Shown one piece after another: positions 53,018-61,120 of a DNA stretch of 64,000 bases. How positions within the stretch are numbered: position 1 is the first letter of the stretch; every line of letters begins with the position of its first letter. Position numbers and translations under genes: made by a program. Source of the stretch: Desulfotignum sp. (GTDB taxonomy: Bacteria > Desulfobacterota > Desulfobacteria > Desulfobacterales > Desulfobacteraceae); contig JAABSO010000001.1 in NCBI GenBank assembly GCA_011390335.1, positions 124,001 through 188,000 of the forward strand, given 5' to 3'. The notes under the pieces are model-generated. The model was not told the DNA's origin and did not search any database. It worked only from the letters and a program-made list of their open reading frames with translations.

Positions 53018-54294
53018 TTTTTCTGGTCATCACCAGCCTTGTTCTCATGACCCTGCTGGGGGCACCGTTGTTCACGGTGCTCACCGGGGCGGCCATGGCA
53101 GGTTTTACCATGCTGGGCATCGACCTGTCCGTGGTGGCCATCGAGCTGTACCGCATTGCCGACACCCCCATCCTGGTGGCCCTTCCCCTGTTTACTTTTA
53201 CCGGGTACCTTCTGGCGGAAAGCAAAGCCGCATACAGGCTGGTGGGCCTGACCCGGGCCTTTCTGGGGTGGATGCCCGGGGGGCTTGCCATTGTGGCCTT
53301 TGTGGTATGTGCCCTGTTCACCGCCTTTACAGGTGCTTCCGGGGTGACCATTGTTGCCATGGGGGCACTGCTGTACCCGGCTTTAAAACAGGACGGCTAT
53401 GGTGAAAACTTCAGCCTGGGGCTTGTCACCACCTCAGGAAGCCTGGGGCTGCTTTTACCCCCGTCTCTTCCCCTGATTCTCTTCGGCATCATTGCCCAGC
53501 AGATGGATGCCGGTGCAGATATCAGCATTGAAAAACTGTTTGCCGCCGGGATACTGCCGGCCCTGGTCATGATCCTTCTGCTGTCTGCCTGGAGTATCCG
53601 GGCCAACCGGCATAACCCGGTGCCCTTAACCCGGTTTTCCGTAAAAAACTGCCTGTCCGCCCTCCGGGCTGCTGCCTGGGAAATCCCGCTGCCCATATTT
53701 GTATTTACCGGTATCTACTCGGGATATTTTGCCGTGTCAGAGGCTGCTGCCGTGTCAGCCATGTATGTGCTGGTGGTGGAAATGCTGATATACCGCGAAG
53801 TCAAATGGTCGCGCCTGCCGTCCATTATCAGGGAATCCATGATTATGGTGGGAGGCATTCTCCTCATTCTGGGGGTATCTCTGGCATTTACCAACTTTCT
53901 CATTGACGCCCAGATCCCCATGAAACTGTTTGCCCTGTGCCAGCAGTTCATTGCCAGCAAATGGGTGTTTCTGATCCTGCTGAACCTGTTTCTGCTGATG
54001 CTGGGCACCATGCTGGATATTTTTTCCGCCATTGTCATCATGGTGCCGCTGATGCTGCCGGTGGCCATGGAATACGGTATTCATCCGGTCCACCTGGGCA
54101 TTATCTTTTTGGCCAACATGCAGATCGGGTATTTCACCCCGCCGGTGGGCATGAACCTGTTCATCGCCGGGTATCGGTTCAACAAGCCCATCATGACGAT
54201 CTACCGGGCCACCATCCCGTTCATGCTGGTGCTGCTGCTGGCGGTGCTCATCATCACCTACTGGCCGGGGCTGAGCCTGTTTCTCATCTCCTGA
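53014..54294 (+). CDS. dctM: TRAP transporter large permease DctM
   Basis: A 426-residue protein with about twelve membrane helices that carries the sodium-driven transport step. Family motifs include FTGYLLAES, AFTGASGVTIVAMGALLYPAL, TTSGSLGLLLPPSLPLILFGI and QIGYFTPPVGMNLFIA. It is the last gene of the TatT-DctP-DctQ-DctM set. Since that set directly follows gdhA, a dicarboxylate, 2-oxoglutarate or glutamate substrate is a reasonable guess. Confidence 0.9.
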   Translation: MIFLVITSLVLMTLLGAPLFTVLTGAAMAGFTMLGIDLSVVAIELYRIADTPILVALPLFTFTGYLLAESKAAYRLVGLTRAFLGWMPGGLAIVAFVVCALFTAFTGASGVTIVAMGALLYPALKQDGYGENFSLGLVTTSGSLGLLLPPSLPLILFGIIAQQMDAGADISIEKLFAAGILPALVMILLLSAWSIRANRHNPVPLTRFSVKNCLSALRAAAWEIPLPIFVFTGIYSGYFAVSEAAAVSAMYVLVVEMLIYREVKWSRLPSIIRESMIMVGGILLILGVSLAFTNFLIDAQIPMKLFALCQQFIASKWVFLILLNLFLLMLGTMLDIFSAIVIMVPLMLPVAMEYGIHPVHLGIIFLANMQIGYFTPPVGMNLFIAGYRFNKPIMTIYRATIPFMLVLLLAVLIITYWPGLSLFLIS

Positions 54295-54308
54295 ATATTT
54301 ACTATGCA

Positions 54309-54554
54309 TCAGGCAATTTCCATCTTCTTTTCGTTCTGAACAATAATTTTAGGATCTGTCTTTTCTAAAGGAACCGGAAGACCTTCTTGCTTAAGAACTT
54401 CGACATGTTCCTTCATACCCCATTTGGCTTTGAACAAACAATCTTCCACAGAATGACCTATGCCTGAGAACCCCTCCAGATCTGGTGAAAAAAAACCGAA
54501 ATAATCCGGTTCCTCGGTTGCTTCGATTATTAATGAATAGGGTAATTCGATCAT
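54309..54554 (-). CDS. hicB: HicB-family antitoxin-like protein
   Basis: An 81-residue protein with the partial RNase H-like fold of HicB antitoxins: YSLIIEATEEPDYFGFFSPDLEGFSGIGHSVEDCL in pieces. It has no visible C-terminal DNA-binding domain, so it may neutralise its toxin without strong self-repression. AGGAG lies nine bases before the ATG. It follows the hicA gene by 15 bases on the same strand. Confidence 0.75.
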   Translation of the reverse strand: MIELPYSLIIEATEEPDYFGFFSPDLEGFSGIGHSVEDCLFKAKWGMKEHVEVLKQEGLPVPLEKTDPKIIVQNEKKMEIA

Positions 54555-54569
54555 TTCTATTTACTCCTT

Positions 54570-54761
54570 TTATTGTTTGTGTATTCCTGCTGCTTTTAGG
54601 ATTTGATGACACGTTCCTGTTGGAACTTCTTTTGAACCGTGATAGTCAACCCGTATCAATTTATCCCATCCAGATTTACGGTAATATCTTATCGAGCCTT
54701 TTTCTTTGATAATTTTGAACCCATTACGTTCAAGTAATCTGACAAGCTCACTGAATTTCAC
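54570..54761 (-). CDS. hicA: HicA-family toxin-like protein lacking the catalytic histidine
   Basis: A 63-residue small double-stranded-RNA-binding-like protein of the HicA mRNA interferase family: FSELVRLLERNGFKII, KEKGSIRYYRK, VDYHGSKEVPTGTCHQILKAAGI. In active HicA the sequence after glycine-serine is histidine (GSH, position about 24); here it is isoleucine (GSI, I24). The toxin may therefore be inactive. Translation starts at GTG 54759-54761, with GGAG eight bases upstream. HicB follows. Confidence 0.72.
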   Translation of the reverse strand: MKFSELVRLLERNGFKIIKEKGSIRYYRKSGWDKLIRVDYHGSKEVPTGTCHQILKAAGIHKQ

Positions 54762-54789
54762 TTTTTTACTCCAATATTATGACCAAAAG

Positions 54790-54817
54790 ATTATACCATG
54801 AACCAGACAGAAGTAAA
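54790..54817 (-). promoter_or_regulatory. Promoter of the hicAB module
   Basis: On the minus strand TTTACT (54817-54812), a 16-base spacer and a perfect TATAAT (54795-54790). It lies 29 bases before the hicA start. Confidence 0.45.
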
Positions 54818-54911
54818 ATCATTTTAAACAGATGGCAAATATCCAGCGGGAGCATCCGGGTGTTGACATGTCGGGTTACTGTGGTAAACAGAACAAGAAG
54901 GAGGAACTGCC

Positions 54912-57101
54912 ATGGAAATCTTGAAAACAGTATTCGGGTATGATGATTTCCGGCCCCTGCAAAAAGAAATCATTGACCACATCCTGGAAAAAAAGGATAC
55001 CCTGGTGGTACTGCCCACCGGGGGCGGCAAATCGTTGTGCTTTCAGCTGCCGGCCCTGGTGTTTGACGGGCTCACCATTGTGGTGTCTCCCTTGATTTCA
55101 TTGATGAAAGACCAGGTGGATCAGCTCGGAGAAATGGGTGTTTCTGCGGTATGCCTCAACTCAAGTCTGCCGGCGGAACAGTACCGGCATCATGTGTCTC
55201 TGATTCAGCAAGGCCGGGTCAGACTGCTGTATATCGCCCCGGAATCCCTGGTCCGCCCCAATCTGCTGGAACTGTTGCATACCGTGACCGTGGACTGCGT
55301 GGCCATTGACGAGGCCCATTGCATTTCCGCCTGGGGCCATGATTTCAGACCGGAATACCGGCAGCTGGCACAGATCCGGCAGCAGTTCCCCAAAGCAGTC
55401 TGCACCGCCTTCACCGCCACGGCCACCCCCACGGTACAAAAAGATATCCAGACCAGTCTGGGATTTTCACGAGACAATGGATTCAGGGCGTTCATCGGCA
55501 GCTTTGACCGGAAAAACCTGGTGATCCGGGTCATGTTCAAGGACAACCCCCTGCAGCAGACCTTGGATTTTCTTGCATCCCATAAAGATGACTCCGGCAT
55601 CATCTACTGTTTGTCCAGAAAACAGGTGGAGAACCTGTCCAATCAACTGGCTGCCCGGGGATTTTCCGTGCGGCCCTATCATGCCGGTCTGGATGACACC
55701 GCACGCGATCGATTCCAGACCGAATTCATCAAAGATGATGTCCGTATCATGGTGGCCACCATCGCCTTTGGCATGGGCATTGACAAACCCAATGTCCGGT
55801 TTGTGCTGCATTATGACCTGCCCAAAAGCGTTGAAAACTATTACCAGGAGATCGGCCGGGCCGGACGGGACGACCTGGATGCTGAATGCCTGCTCCTGTT
55901 CTCCCATGCCGACATCCCCCGGTTGAAATCCCTTGTCACCAGCCAGGATGAACAGCGAAACCGGGCCGCCTGGTTTCATCTGGAGGACATGGTGCGGTTT
56001 GCTGAGGCCGAAGACTGCCGCAAAAAAAGGCTGCTGGCCTATTTCGGGGAAACTGGAGCCCAAGATGACTGCGGCATGTGCGACAACTGCCTGGCGCCAA
56101 AGGAGCAGGTCCAGGATATTTCCATTGCAGCCCAGAAATTTCTGTCCTGCGTGAAACGCACCGGCGAGCGGTTCGGGGCGGGCCATATCATCGATGTGCT
56201 CCGGGGCGCAGAAACCAAAAAAATCTTCCAGTTCAGACACCACCAGCTGTCCACTTACGGCATTGGAAAAGACCTGTCCAAAAAACAGTGGTTCTATCTT
56301 TCCCGGCAGTTCCAGAGCAAGGGGTTTGTCCAGCGGGAGGACAACTACGGCGGACTGACCCTCACCCCGGAGGCCTGGGGGGTCTTGAAAGGAGAAACAA
56401 AAGTGTCCGGATTGCTGGATTCACGTCACAAACTTTCCCAGCCTGTAGCGGAAACAACCAATGCCGAATCTGCTGAATTACCGGCCCATCACCCAGACCT
56501 GTTTGAACTGCTGCGCCAAAAGCGCAAAGAACTGGCGGATGAGGCGGGTGTGCCGCCCTATGCCGTATTTCCCGACAAGACCCTGGTGGAGATGGCCACT
56601 TTTTTCCCCAGAACAGACACCGATTTTCTGAACACCTTTGGTGTGGGTCAGACCAAGCTGGAAAAATACGGCCCGGCATTCATGGCACTCATCAGGGATT
56701 TCTGCACCGCCCATGCCATTTCAGAGGTAACGGAAAAAAAACCGCCTGCTTTTGCCATCAAGGAAAGTTCTCCAAAAGACAAACGCCATTTTCAAGTGGG
56801 CCAGCTGTACCATGAAGGTGCTTTCATCACAGACATCGCCGGCCAGTTCCATGTCAAACCCGCCACCGTTATCAACCATCTGTACCGGTATTTTCAGGAC
56901 GGAAACCCGATTTCATCCGGTCAGGTGATTGATATCTGCAGTATTACAGAAGATCTTCAAATAAAAGCCCTTAAAGCCTTTGAAGCCCATGGATACACAT
57001 TGTTGAAACCGATTTTCGAAGACCTGGACCGGGAGATCCCTTACAGCGAACTCCATATTTTACGTCTGTATTACCTGTATGTGAATAAAATCGACGCATG
57101 A
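54912..57101 (+). CDS. recQ: ATP-dependent DNA helicase RecQ
   Basis: Unwinds DNA 3' to 5' in recombination and fork repair. The 729-residue protein has helicase motif I LPTGGGKS (K40), DEAH in AIDEAHCISAWGHDFRPEY, motif III FTATATP, motif V/VI IAFGMGIDKPNVR and QEIGRAGRD, the RecQ-Ct zinc site (CRKK with CGMCDNC), a winged helix and an HRDC domain near residues 530-600. A further C-terminal helix-turn-helix region (HFQVGQLYHEGAFITDIA) makes it longer than E. coli RecQ, as in many RecQ proteins outside the enterics. Confidence 0.92.
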   Translation: MEILKTVFGYDDFRPLQKEIIDHILEKKDTLVVLPTGGGKSLCFQLPALVFDGLTIVVSPLISLMKDQVDQLGEMGVSAVCLNSSLPAEQYRHHVSLIQQGRVRLLYIAPESLVRPNLLELLHTVTVDCVAIDEAHCISAWGHDFRPEYRQLAQIRQQFPKAVCTAFTATATPTVQKDIQTSLGFSRDNGFRAFIGSFDRKNLVIRVMFKDNPLQQTLDFLASHKDDSGIIYCLSRKQVENLSNQLAARGFSVRPYHAGLDDTARDRFQTEFIKDDVRIMVATIAFGMGIDKPNVRFVLHYDLPKSVENYYQEIGRAGRDDLDAECLLLFSHADIPRLKSLVTSQDEQRNRAAWFHLEDMVRFAEAEDCRKKRLLAYFGETGAQDDCGMCDNCLAPKEQVQDISIAAQKFLSCVKRTGERFGAGHIIDVLRGAETKKIFQFRHHQLSTYGIGKDLSKKQWFYLSRQFQSKGFVQREDNYGGLTLTPEAWGVLKGETKVSGLLDSRHKLSQPVAETTNAESAELPAHHPDLFELLRQKRKELADEAGVPPYAVFPDKTLVEMATFFPRTDTDFLNTFGVGQTKLEKYGPAFMALIRDFCTAHAISEVTEKKPPAFAIKESSPKDKRHFQVGQLYHEGAFITDIAGQFHVKPATVINHLYRYFQDGNPISSGQVIDICSITEDLQIKALKAFEAHGYTLLKPIFEDLDREIPYSELHILRLYYLYVNKIDA

Positions 57102-57102
57102 A

Positions 57103-57385
57103 ATGAAAACAATTTATATCATCGGCCACTCCACCCACACCACGGAAGAATTTCTCCGCCTTTTGAACCTGCATGCCATCAGTGCTGTGGGAGATGTCAG
57201 GTCCAGTCCCTACAGCCGATTCAATTCCCAGTTAAATCGTGAAATCCTGCTAAGAGCTGAAGGCTTGCCGGATCGCCTATGTCTGTCTGGGAGATTGCCT
57301 GTTATGCAGCGAACATGACCCCGAATTCTGCAACCGGCGGAACCACATATCCATTGACAATCCACTCCATTTGTGTTTGAGATGA
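57103..57385 (+). pseudogene. Broken DUF488 gene
   Basis: The frame from ATG 57106 region begins YIIGHSTHTTEEFLRLLNLH and DVRSSPYSRFNSQLNRE, the clear start of a DUF488 protein. It then shifts frame near 57260: the continuation reads IAYVCLGD, and this joins directly to CSEHDPEFCNRR, the family's C-terminal cysteine block, ending at 57385. About 60-80 residues normally lie between these two blocks. One frameshift and one internal deletion thus explain the remnant. It starts 1-2 bases after recQ, so it was probably once co-transcribed with it. Confidence 0.7.
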
Positions 57386-57493
57386 CAGTTACCGGGACCG
57401 TGCAGTACCCGGATCATCCAGGGATGGGTGATCCGATCCCCGACATCCTGGAGTGATTCCCGGATTTCCAACAACGAGACAACAGGTGATATC

Positions 57494-59044
57494 ATGGAAC
57501 AATACAACCGGACGATCCAGACCCTGGAGCGGCTGCGTGCTGAATCCACTGCCGCCGGCGGTCCCGACAAAATCAGCCGGCAGCACAGTGCAGGCAAACT
57601 GACGGCCAGGGAGCGGATAGACCTGCTTCTGGATGAGGGAAGTTTTGAGGAGTTCGATGTGCTCAAGACAGGTCGCGGCAGCTCTCTGGGAGATGACCGC
57701 CGCTACCTGGGCGACGGGGTGATCACAGGGCACGGGAACATCGACGGCCGGGAAGTGTTTGTGTTCAGCCAGGATTTCACCGTGATCGGCGGTTCTTTAG
57801 GGGAAGCCCATTCCCAGAAGATCTGCAAGGTCATGGACATGGCCGTGAAGGTGGGCGCGCCCATCATCGGACTCAACGATTCCGGCGGGGCCCGCATCCA
57901 GGAAGGGGTGGATGCCCTGGCCGCCTACGGCGAGATTTTCCACCGCAATGTCCGGGCCAGCGGCGTGGTGCCCCAGATATCCTGCATCATGGGACCGTGC
58001 GCCGGCGGAGCTGTTTACAGCCCGTCCATCACCGACTTTGTGTTCATGGTGCAGGCATCTTCCTACATGTTTGTCACAGGACCCAACGTGGTGAAAACCG
58101 TGACCCACCAGGAGATCACCTCTGAAGCGCTGGGGGGTGCCGGGGTCCATGCGAAAAAAAGCGGGGTAGCCCACTTCACGGCCCCCAACGATATCCTGTG
58201 CCTGCGGGAAATCCGCCGCCTGATCAGCTACCTGCCATCCAACAACCGCCAGCCGCCTCCCATCCTGGATCTGCGTGATCCTGCGGACCGCATCGATCCG
58301 GCCCTGGATTATCTGGTTCCGGAGGATCCCAGCCAGGCCTATGACATGAATGTGCTGATCCACAGCATTCTGGACGGGGCCGAATTCATGGAGGTCCACC
58401 CGGACTTTGCCCGGAACATCATCTGCGGATTCGGCCGCATGGGCGGCCAGACCGTGGGCCTTGTGGCCAATCAGCCTGCAGTGCTGGCCGGGGTTCTGGA
58501 CACGGAAGCATCCTTCAAGGCGGGTCGGTTCGTGCGTTTCTGCGATGCGTTCAATATTCCTTTGATCGCCCTGGTGGATGTCCCGGGCTTCATGCCCGGA
58601 CCGGACCAGGAGCACGGGGGCATCATCCGCCACGGGGCCAAACTGCTCTATGCCTTTACTGAGGCAACGGTGCCACGCATCTCCGTCATTGTCCGCAAGG
58701 CATACGGCGGTGCCTACCTGGTGATGAATTCCAAACACATCCACTGCGATGTGAACTATGCCTGGCCCACGGCCGAAATTGCGGTGATGGGTCCCAAGGG
58801 GGCGGTGGAGGTGATCCACCGCAAAGAAATTCAGGCATCCGCCGACCCGGAAGCCCTGCTCCATGAAAAAATGGATCAATACAGGCGCACCTTTGCCAAC
58901 CCGTTTCTGGCAGCCCAGCGAGGCTATATTGATGATGTGATTTTTCCCAGAGACACGCGCCACCGACTGATACGAACCCTTCAGGTGCTCGAGGGCAAAG
59001 CAACCAAAGGACCTGAACGAAAACACGGAAACATCCCCTTGTGA
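57494..59044 (+). CDS. Acyl-CoA carboxylase carboxyltransferase (propionyl/methylcrotonyl-CoA carboxylase beta type)
   Basis: Transfers the carboxyl group between biotin and an acyl-CoA. The 516-residue protein has the normal length for PccB/MmdA. The N-terminal carboxyltransferase half shows SAGKLTARERIDLLLDEGSFEEFD, GLNDSGGARIQEGVDAL and GPCAGGAVYSPSITDF (oxyanion glycines). The C-terminal half shows DVPGFMPGPDQEHGGIIRHGAKLL in pieces and KAYGGAYLVMNSKH. ATG 57494 follows AGGTGAT by five bases. The biotin carboxylase gene follows after 8 bases. Propionyl-CoA carboxylation to methylmalonyl-CoA is the likely role; a membrane decarboxylase is less likely as no such subunit is present. Confidence 0.85.
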   Translation: MEQYNRTIQTLERLRAESTAAGGPDKISRQHSAGKLTARERIDLLLDEGSFEEFDVLKTGRGSSLGDDRRYLGDGVITGHGNIDGREVFVFSQDFTVIGGSLGEAHSQKICKVMDMAVKVGAPIIGLNDSGGARIQEGVDALAAYGEIFHRNVRASGVVPQISCIMGPCAGGAVYSPSITDFVFMVQASSYMFVTGPNVVKTVTHQEITSEALGGAGVHAKKSGVAHFTAPNDILCLREIRRLISYLPSNNRQPPPILDLRDPADRIDPALDYLVPEDPSQAYDMNVLIHSILDGAEFMEVHPDFARNIICGFGRMGGQTVGLVANQPAVLAGVLDTEASFKAGRFVRFCDAFNIPLIALVDVPGFMPGPDQEHGGIIRHGAKLLYAFTEATVPRISVIVRKAYGGAYLVMNSKHIHCDVNYAWPTAEIAVMGPKGAVEVIHRKEIQASADPEALLHEKMDQYRRTFANPFLAAQRGYIDDVIFPRDTRHRLIRTLQVLEGKATKGPERKHGNIPL

Positions 59045-59052
59045 GGTATACC

Positions 59053-61092
59053 ATGTTTAATAAAATTCTGATCGCCAACCGCGGTGAAATTGCCGTGCGC
59101 ATCATCCGCACCTGCCGGCGCATGGGAATCAAAACCACTGCGGTCTATTCCGATGCTGACCGCCGCAGCCTGCACAGGCAAATGGCGGATGATGCCGTGT
59201 ATATCGGTGAAGCACCGGCCACAGATTCTTACCTGAATGCAGATAAAATCTTATCCGCAGCGCTGTCGGCAGACTGCCAGGCCGTACACCCCGGTTATGG
59301 GTTCCTGTCTGAAAGTGCCCGGTTTGCCGAATCGGTCCATGCAGCTGGCCTGACGTTTATCGGCCCTCCGTCACAGGCAATCGCCCTGATGGGAGACAAA
59401 ATCGCCTCCAAGGCACTGGCTGTTCAGGCCGGTGTGCCGGTGATCCCCGGTCATGGCCAAGTACTCAAAACCGTTGACGAGGCTCTGGCCATCGCCGAAA
59501 GCATCGGGTATCCGGTGCTGCTCAAACCGGCGGCGGGCGGCGGGGGCAAGGGCATGCGCATCGTGGAAGGGCCGGACCAGATGGCTGATGCCCTGGCAGC
59601 CAGCCGCCAGGAAACCCGCAAGGCGTTCGGCGACAGCCGGATTTTCATGGAAAAGTATATTGAACAGCCCCGGCATGTGGAAATTCAGGTACTGGCCGAC
59701 GGCTTTGGCAATATTGTTTTTCTGGGAGAAAGAGAGTGTTCCATCCAGCGGCGTTACCAGAAAATTATCGAGGAATCCCCCTCTCCGGGTGTGGACCCTG
59801 CACTCAGACAGCGCATGGGAAAAGCAGCCTGCGATCTGGCCCGCCAGGCAGGGTATACCAATGCCGGAACAGTGGAATTTGTGCTGGATCCCGCAGGCGC
59901 ATTTTACTTTCTGGAAATGAACACCCGGCTGCAGGTGGAGCATCCGGTCACGGAAATGGTAACCGGCCTGGATCTGGTGGAGCTCCAGCTGCGCATCGCT
60001 GCCGGGGAGCACCTGCCCTTTGATCAGGCCGGGGTGCGGTTCACCGGCTGGGCCATGGAAGCCCGCATCTGCGCCGAAGATCCCGCCAGGGGCTTTGCAC
60101 CGGCCACCGGCATGATCACCCGGTATGCCGAACCCCGGGGCGATGCAGTGCGGGTGGACAGCGGTGTGGACACAGGCAGCAAGATCGGGGTCCACTATGA
60201 CTCCATGCTGGCCAAAGTCATCTGTCACGGCGCAGACAGGGAGGATGCCCGTACCAGTCTGATCGAGGCCCTCAACGGATATCACATCGAAGGGGTGGTC
60301 ACCAACATCGATTTTGCCAACAGTGTGCTGTGCCAGCCGGCATTTGCCGCAGGTGAACTGGACACCGGTTTTATTGACCGCCATTTTGACGGTCATCTTC
60401 CCCTGTCTCCTCCGGATGAGCGACACCTGAAGCTGTCGGCCCTCTCGGCTGCCCTGATATATCACGTCCGCAATATTCTGATCCGGGAATCGGTCAAATC
60501 CATGGTAACCCGCATCGGTGGAGGAAAAGGCACCTCCGGCGCCCATGACTATGTTGTCAGATCTGAAACAGAGGTGTATGAGATACAGATGGCAAAAAGG
60601 CCGGATGGAAAGCAGTGGACCATCTGTGTCAACCAGGACCGGATGGTGGTTGAATCCCCTGACTTTGAATTTTACCGCCGCCGCCTCAAGCTGAAAATCG
60701 ATGGGCGGTATCACCGGTTCCGCCTCCGCTACGACCGCTCTTTTTTCTGGATCGCCTTTTGCGGCCTCACCCGGCTGTTCGAGGTCTACCGTCCCGAAGA
60801 ATGGGAATTGATCACACACATGCCTGCAGGAGTATACGCGCCGCCATCCAATGAGCTGCCGTGCCCCATGCCAGGCCTGGTGGTGGATGTGCCGGTGAAA
60901 AAAGGGGATCATGTCACCCGGGGACAGAATCTGGTCACCCTGGAGTCCATGAAAATGGAAAGCAATGTGGCATCCCCCGTGGACGGCATGATTGCCGAGG
61001 TACTGGTGGCGACAGGGGATGCGGTAGAAGCCGGAGAAGTGCTGGTGCGGTTCATGAAACACGAAACCTGCAGCCGCAATACCGAAAAATAG
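59053..61092 (+). CDS. Biotin carboxylase fused to biotin carboxyl carrier domain (acyl-CoA carboxylase alpha subunit)
   Basis: Carboxylates biotin using ATP and bicarbonate, for the carboxyltransferase encoded just before. The 679-residue protein begins with the biotin carboxylase domain (KILIANRGEIAVRIIRTCRR; ATP-grasp glycines AAGGGGKGMRIV; catalytic MNTRLQVEHPVTEM). A middle region (about residues 460-600) resembles the BT domain that joins subunits in propionyl-CoA carboxylase. The C-terminal biotinyl domain has the lysine in LESMKMESNVASP. GAGG precedes ATG 59053. The two genes form a complete two-subunit carboxylase. Confidence 0.88.
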   Translation: MFNKILIANRGEIAVRIIRTCRRMGIKTTAVYSDADRRSLHRQMADDAVYIGEAPATDSYLNADKILSAALSADCQAVHPGYGFLSESARFAESVHAAGLTFIGPPSQAIALMGDKIASKALAVQAGVPVIPGHGQVLKTVDEALAIAESIGYPVLLKPAAGGGGKGMRIVEGPDQMADALAASRQETRKAFGDSRIFMEKYIEQPRHVEIQVLADGFGNIVFLGERECSIQRRYQKIIEESPSPGVDPALRQRMGKAACDLARQAGYTNAGTVEFVLDPAGAFYFLEMNTRLQVEHPVTEMVTGLDLVELQLRIAAGEHLPFDQAGVRFTGWAMEARICAEDPARGFAPATGMITRYAEPRGDAVRVDSGVDTGSKIGVHYDSMLAKVICHGADREDARTSLIEALNGYHIEGVVTNIDFANSVLCQPAFAAGELDTGFIDRHFDGHLPLSPPDERHLKLSALSAALIYHVRNILIRESVKSMVTRIGGGKGTSGAHDYVVRSETEVYEIQMAKRPDGKQWTICVNQDRMVVESPDFEFYRRRLKLKIDGRYHRFRLRYDRSFFWIAFCGLTRLFEVYRPEEWELITHMPAGVYAPPSNELPCPMPGLVVDVPVKKGDHVTRGQNLVTLESMKMESNVASPVDGMIAEVLVATGDAVEAGEVLVRFMKHETCSRNTEK

Positions 61093-61120
61093 GAATGTCC
61101 GGGCAAAGATTTGGCATCTG

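Noticed and set aside
57494-61092. Sodium-pumping methylmalonyl-CoA decarboxylase
   Set aside because: The alpha subunit has a full ATP-grasp biotin carboxylase domain and no membrane beta subunit gene is present, so an ATP-dependent carboxylase is the better reading.
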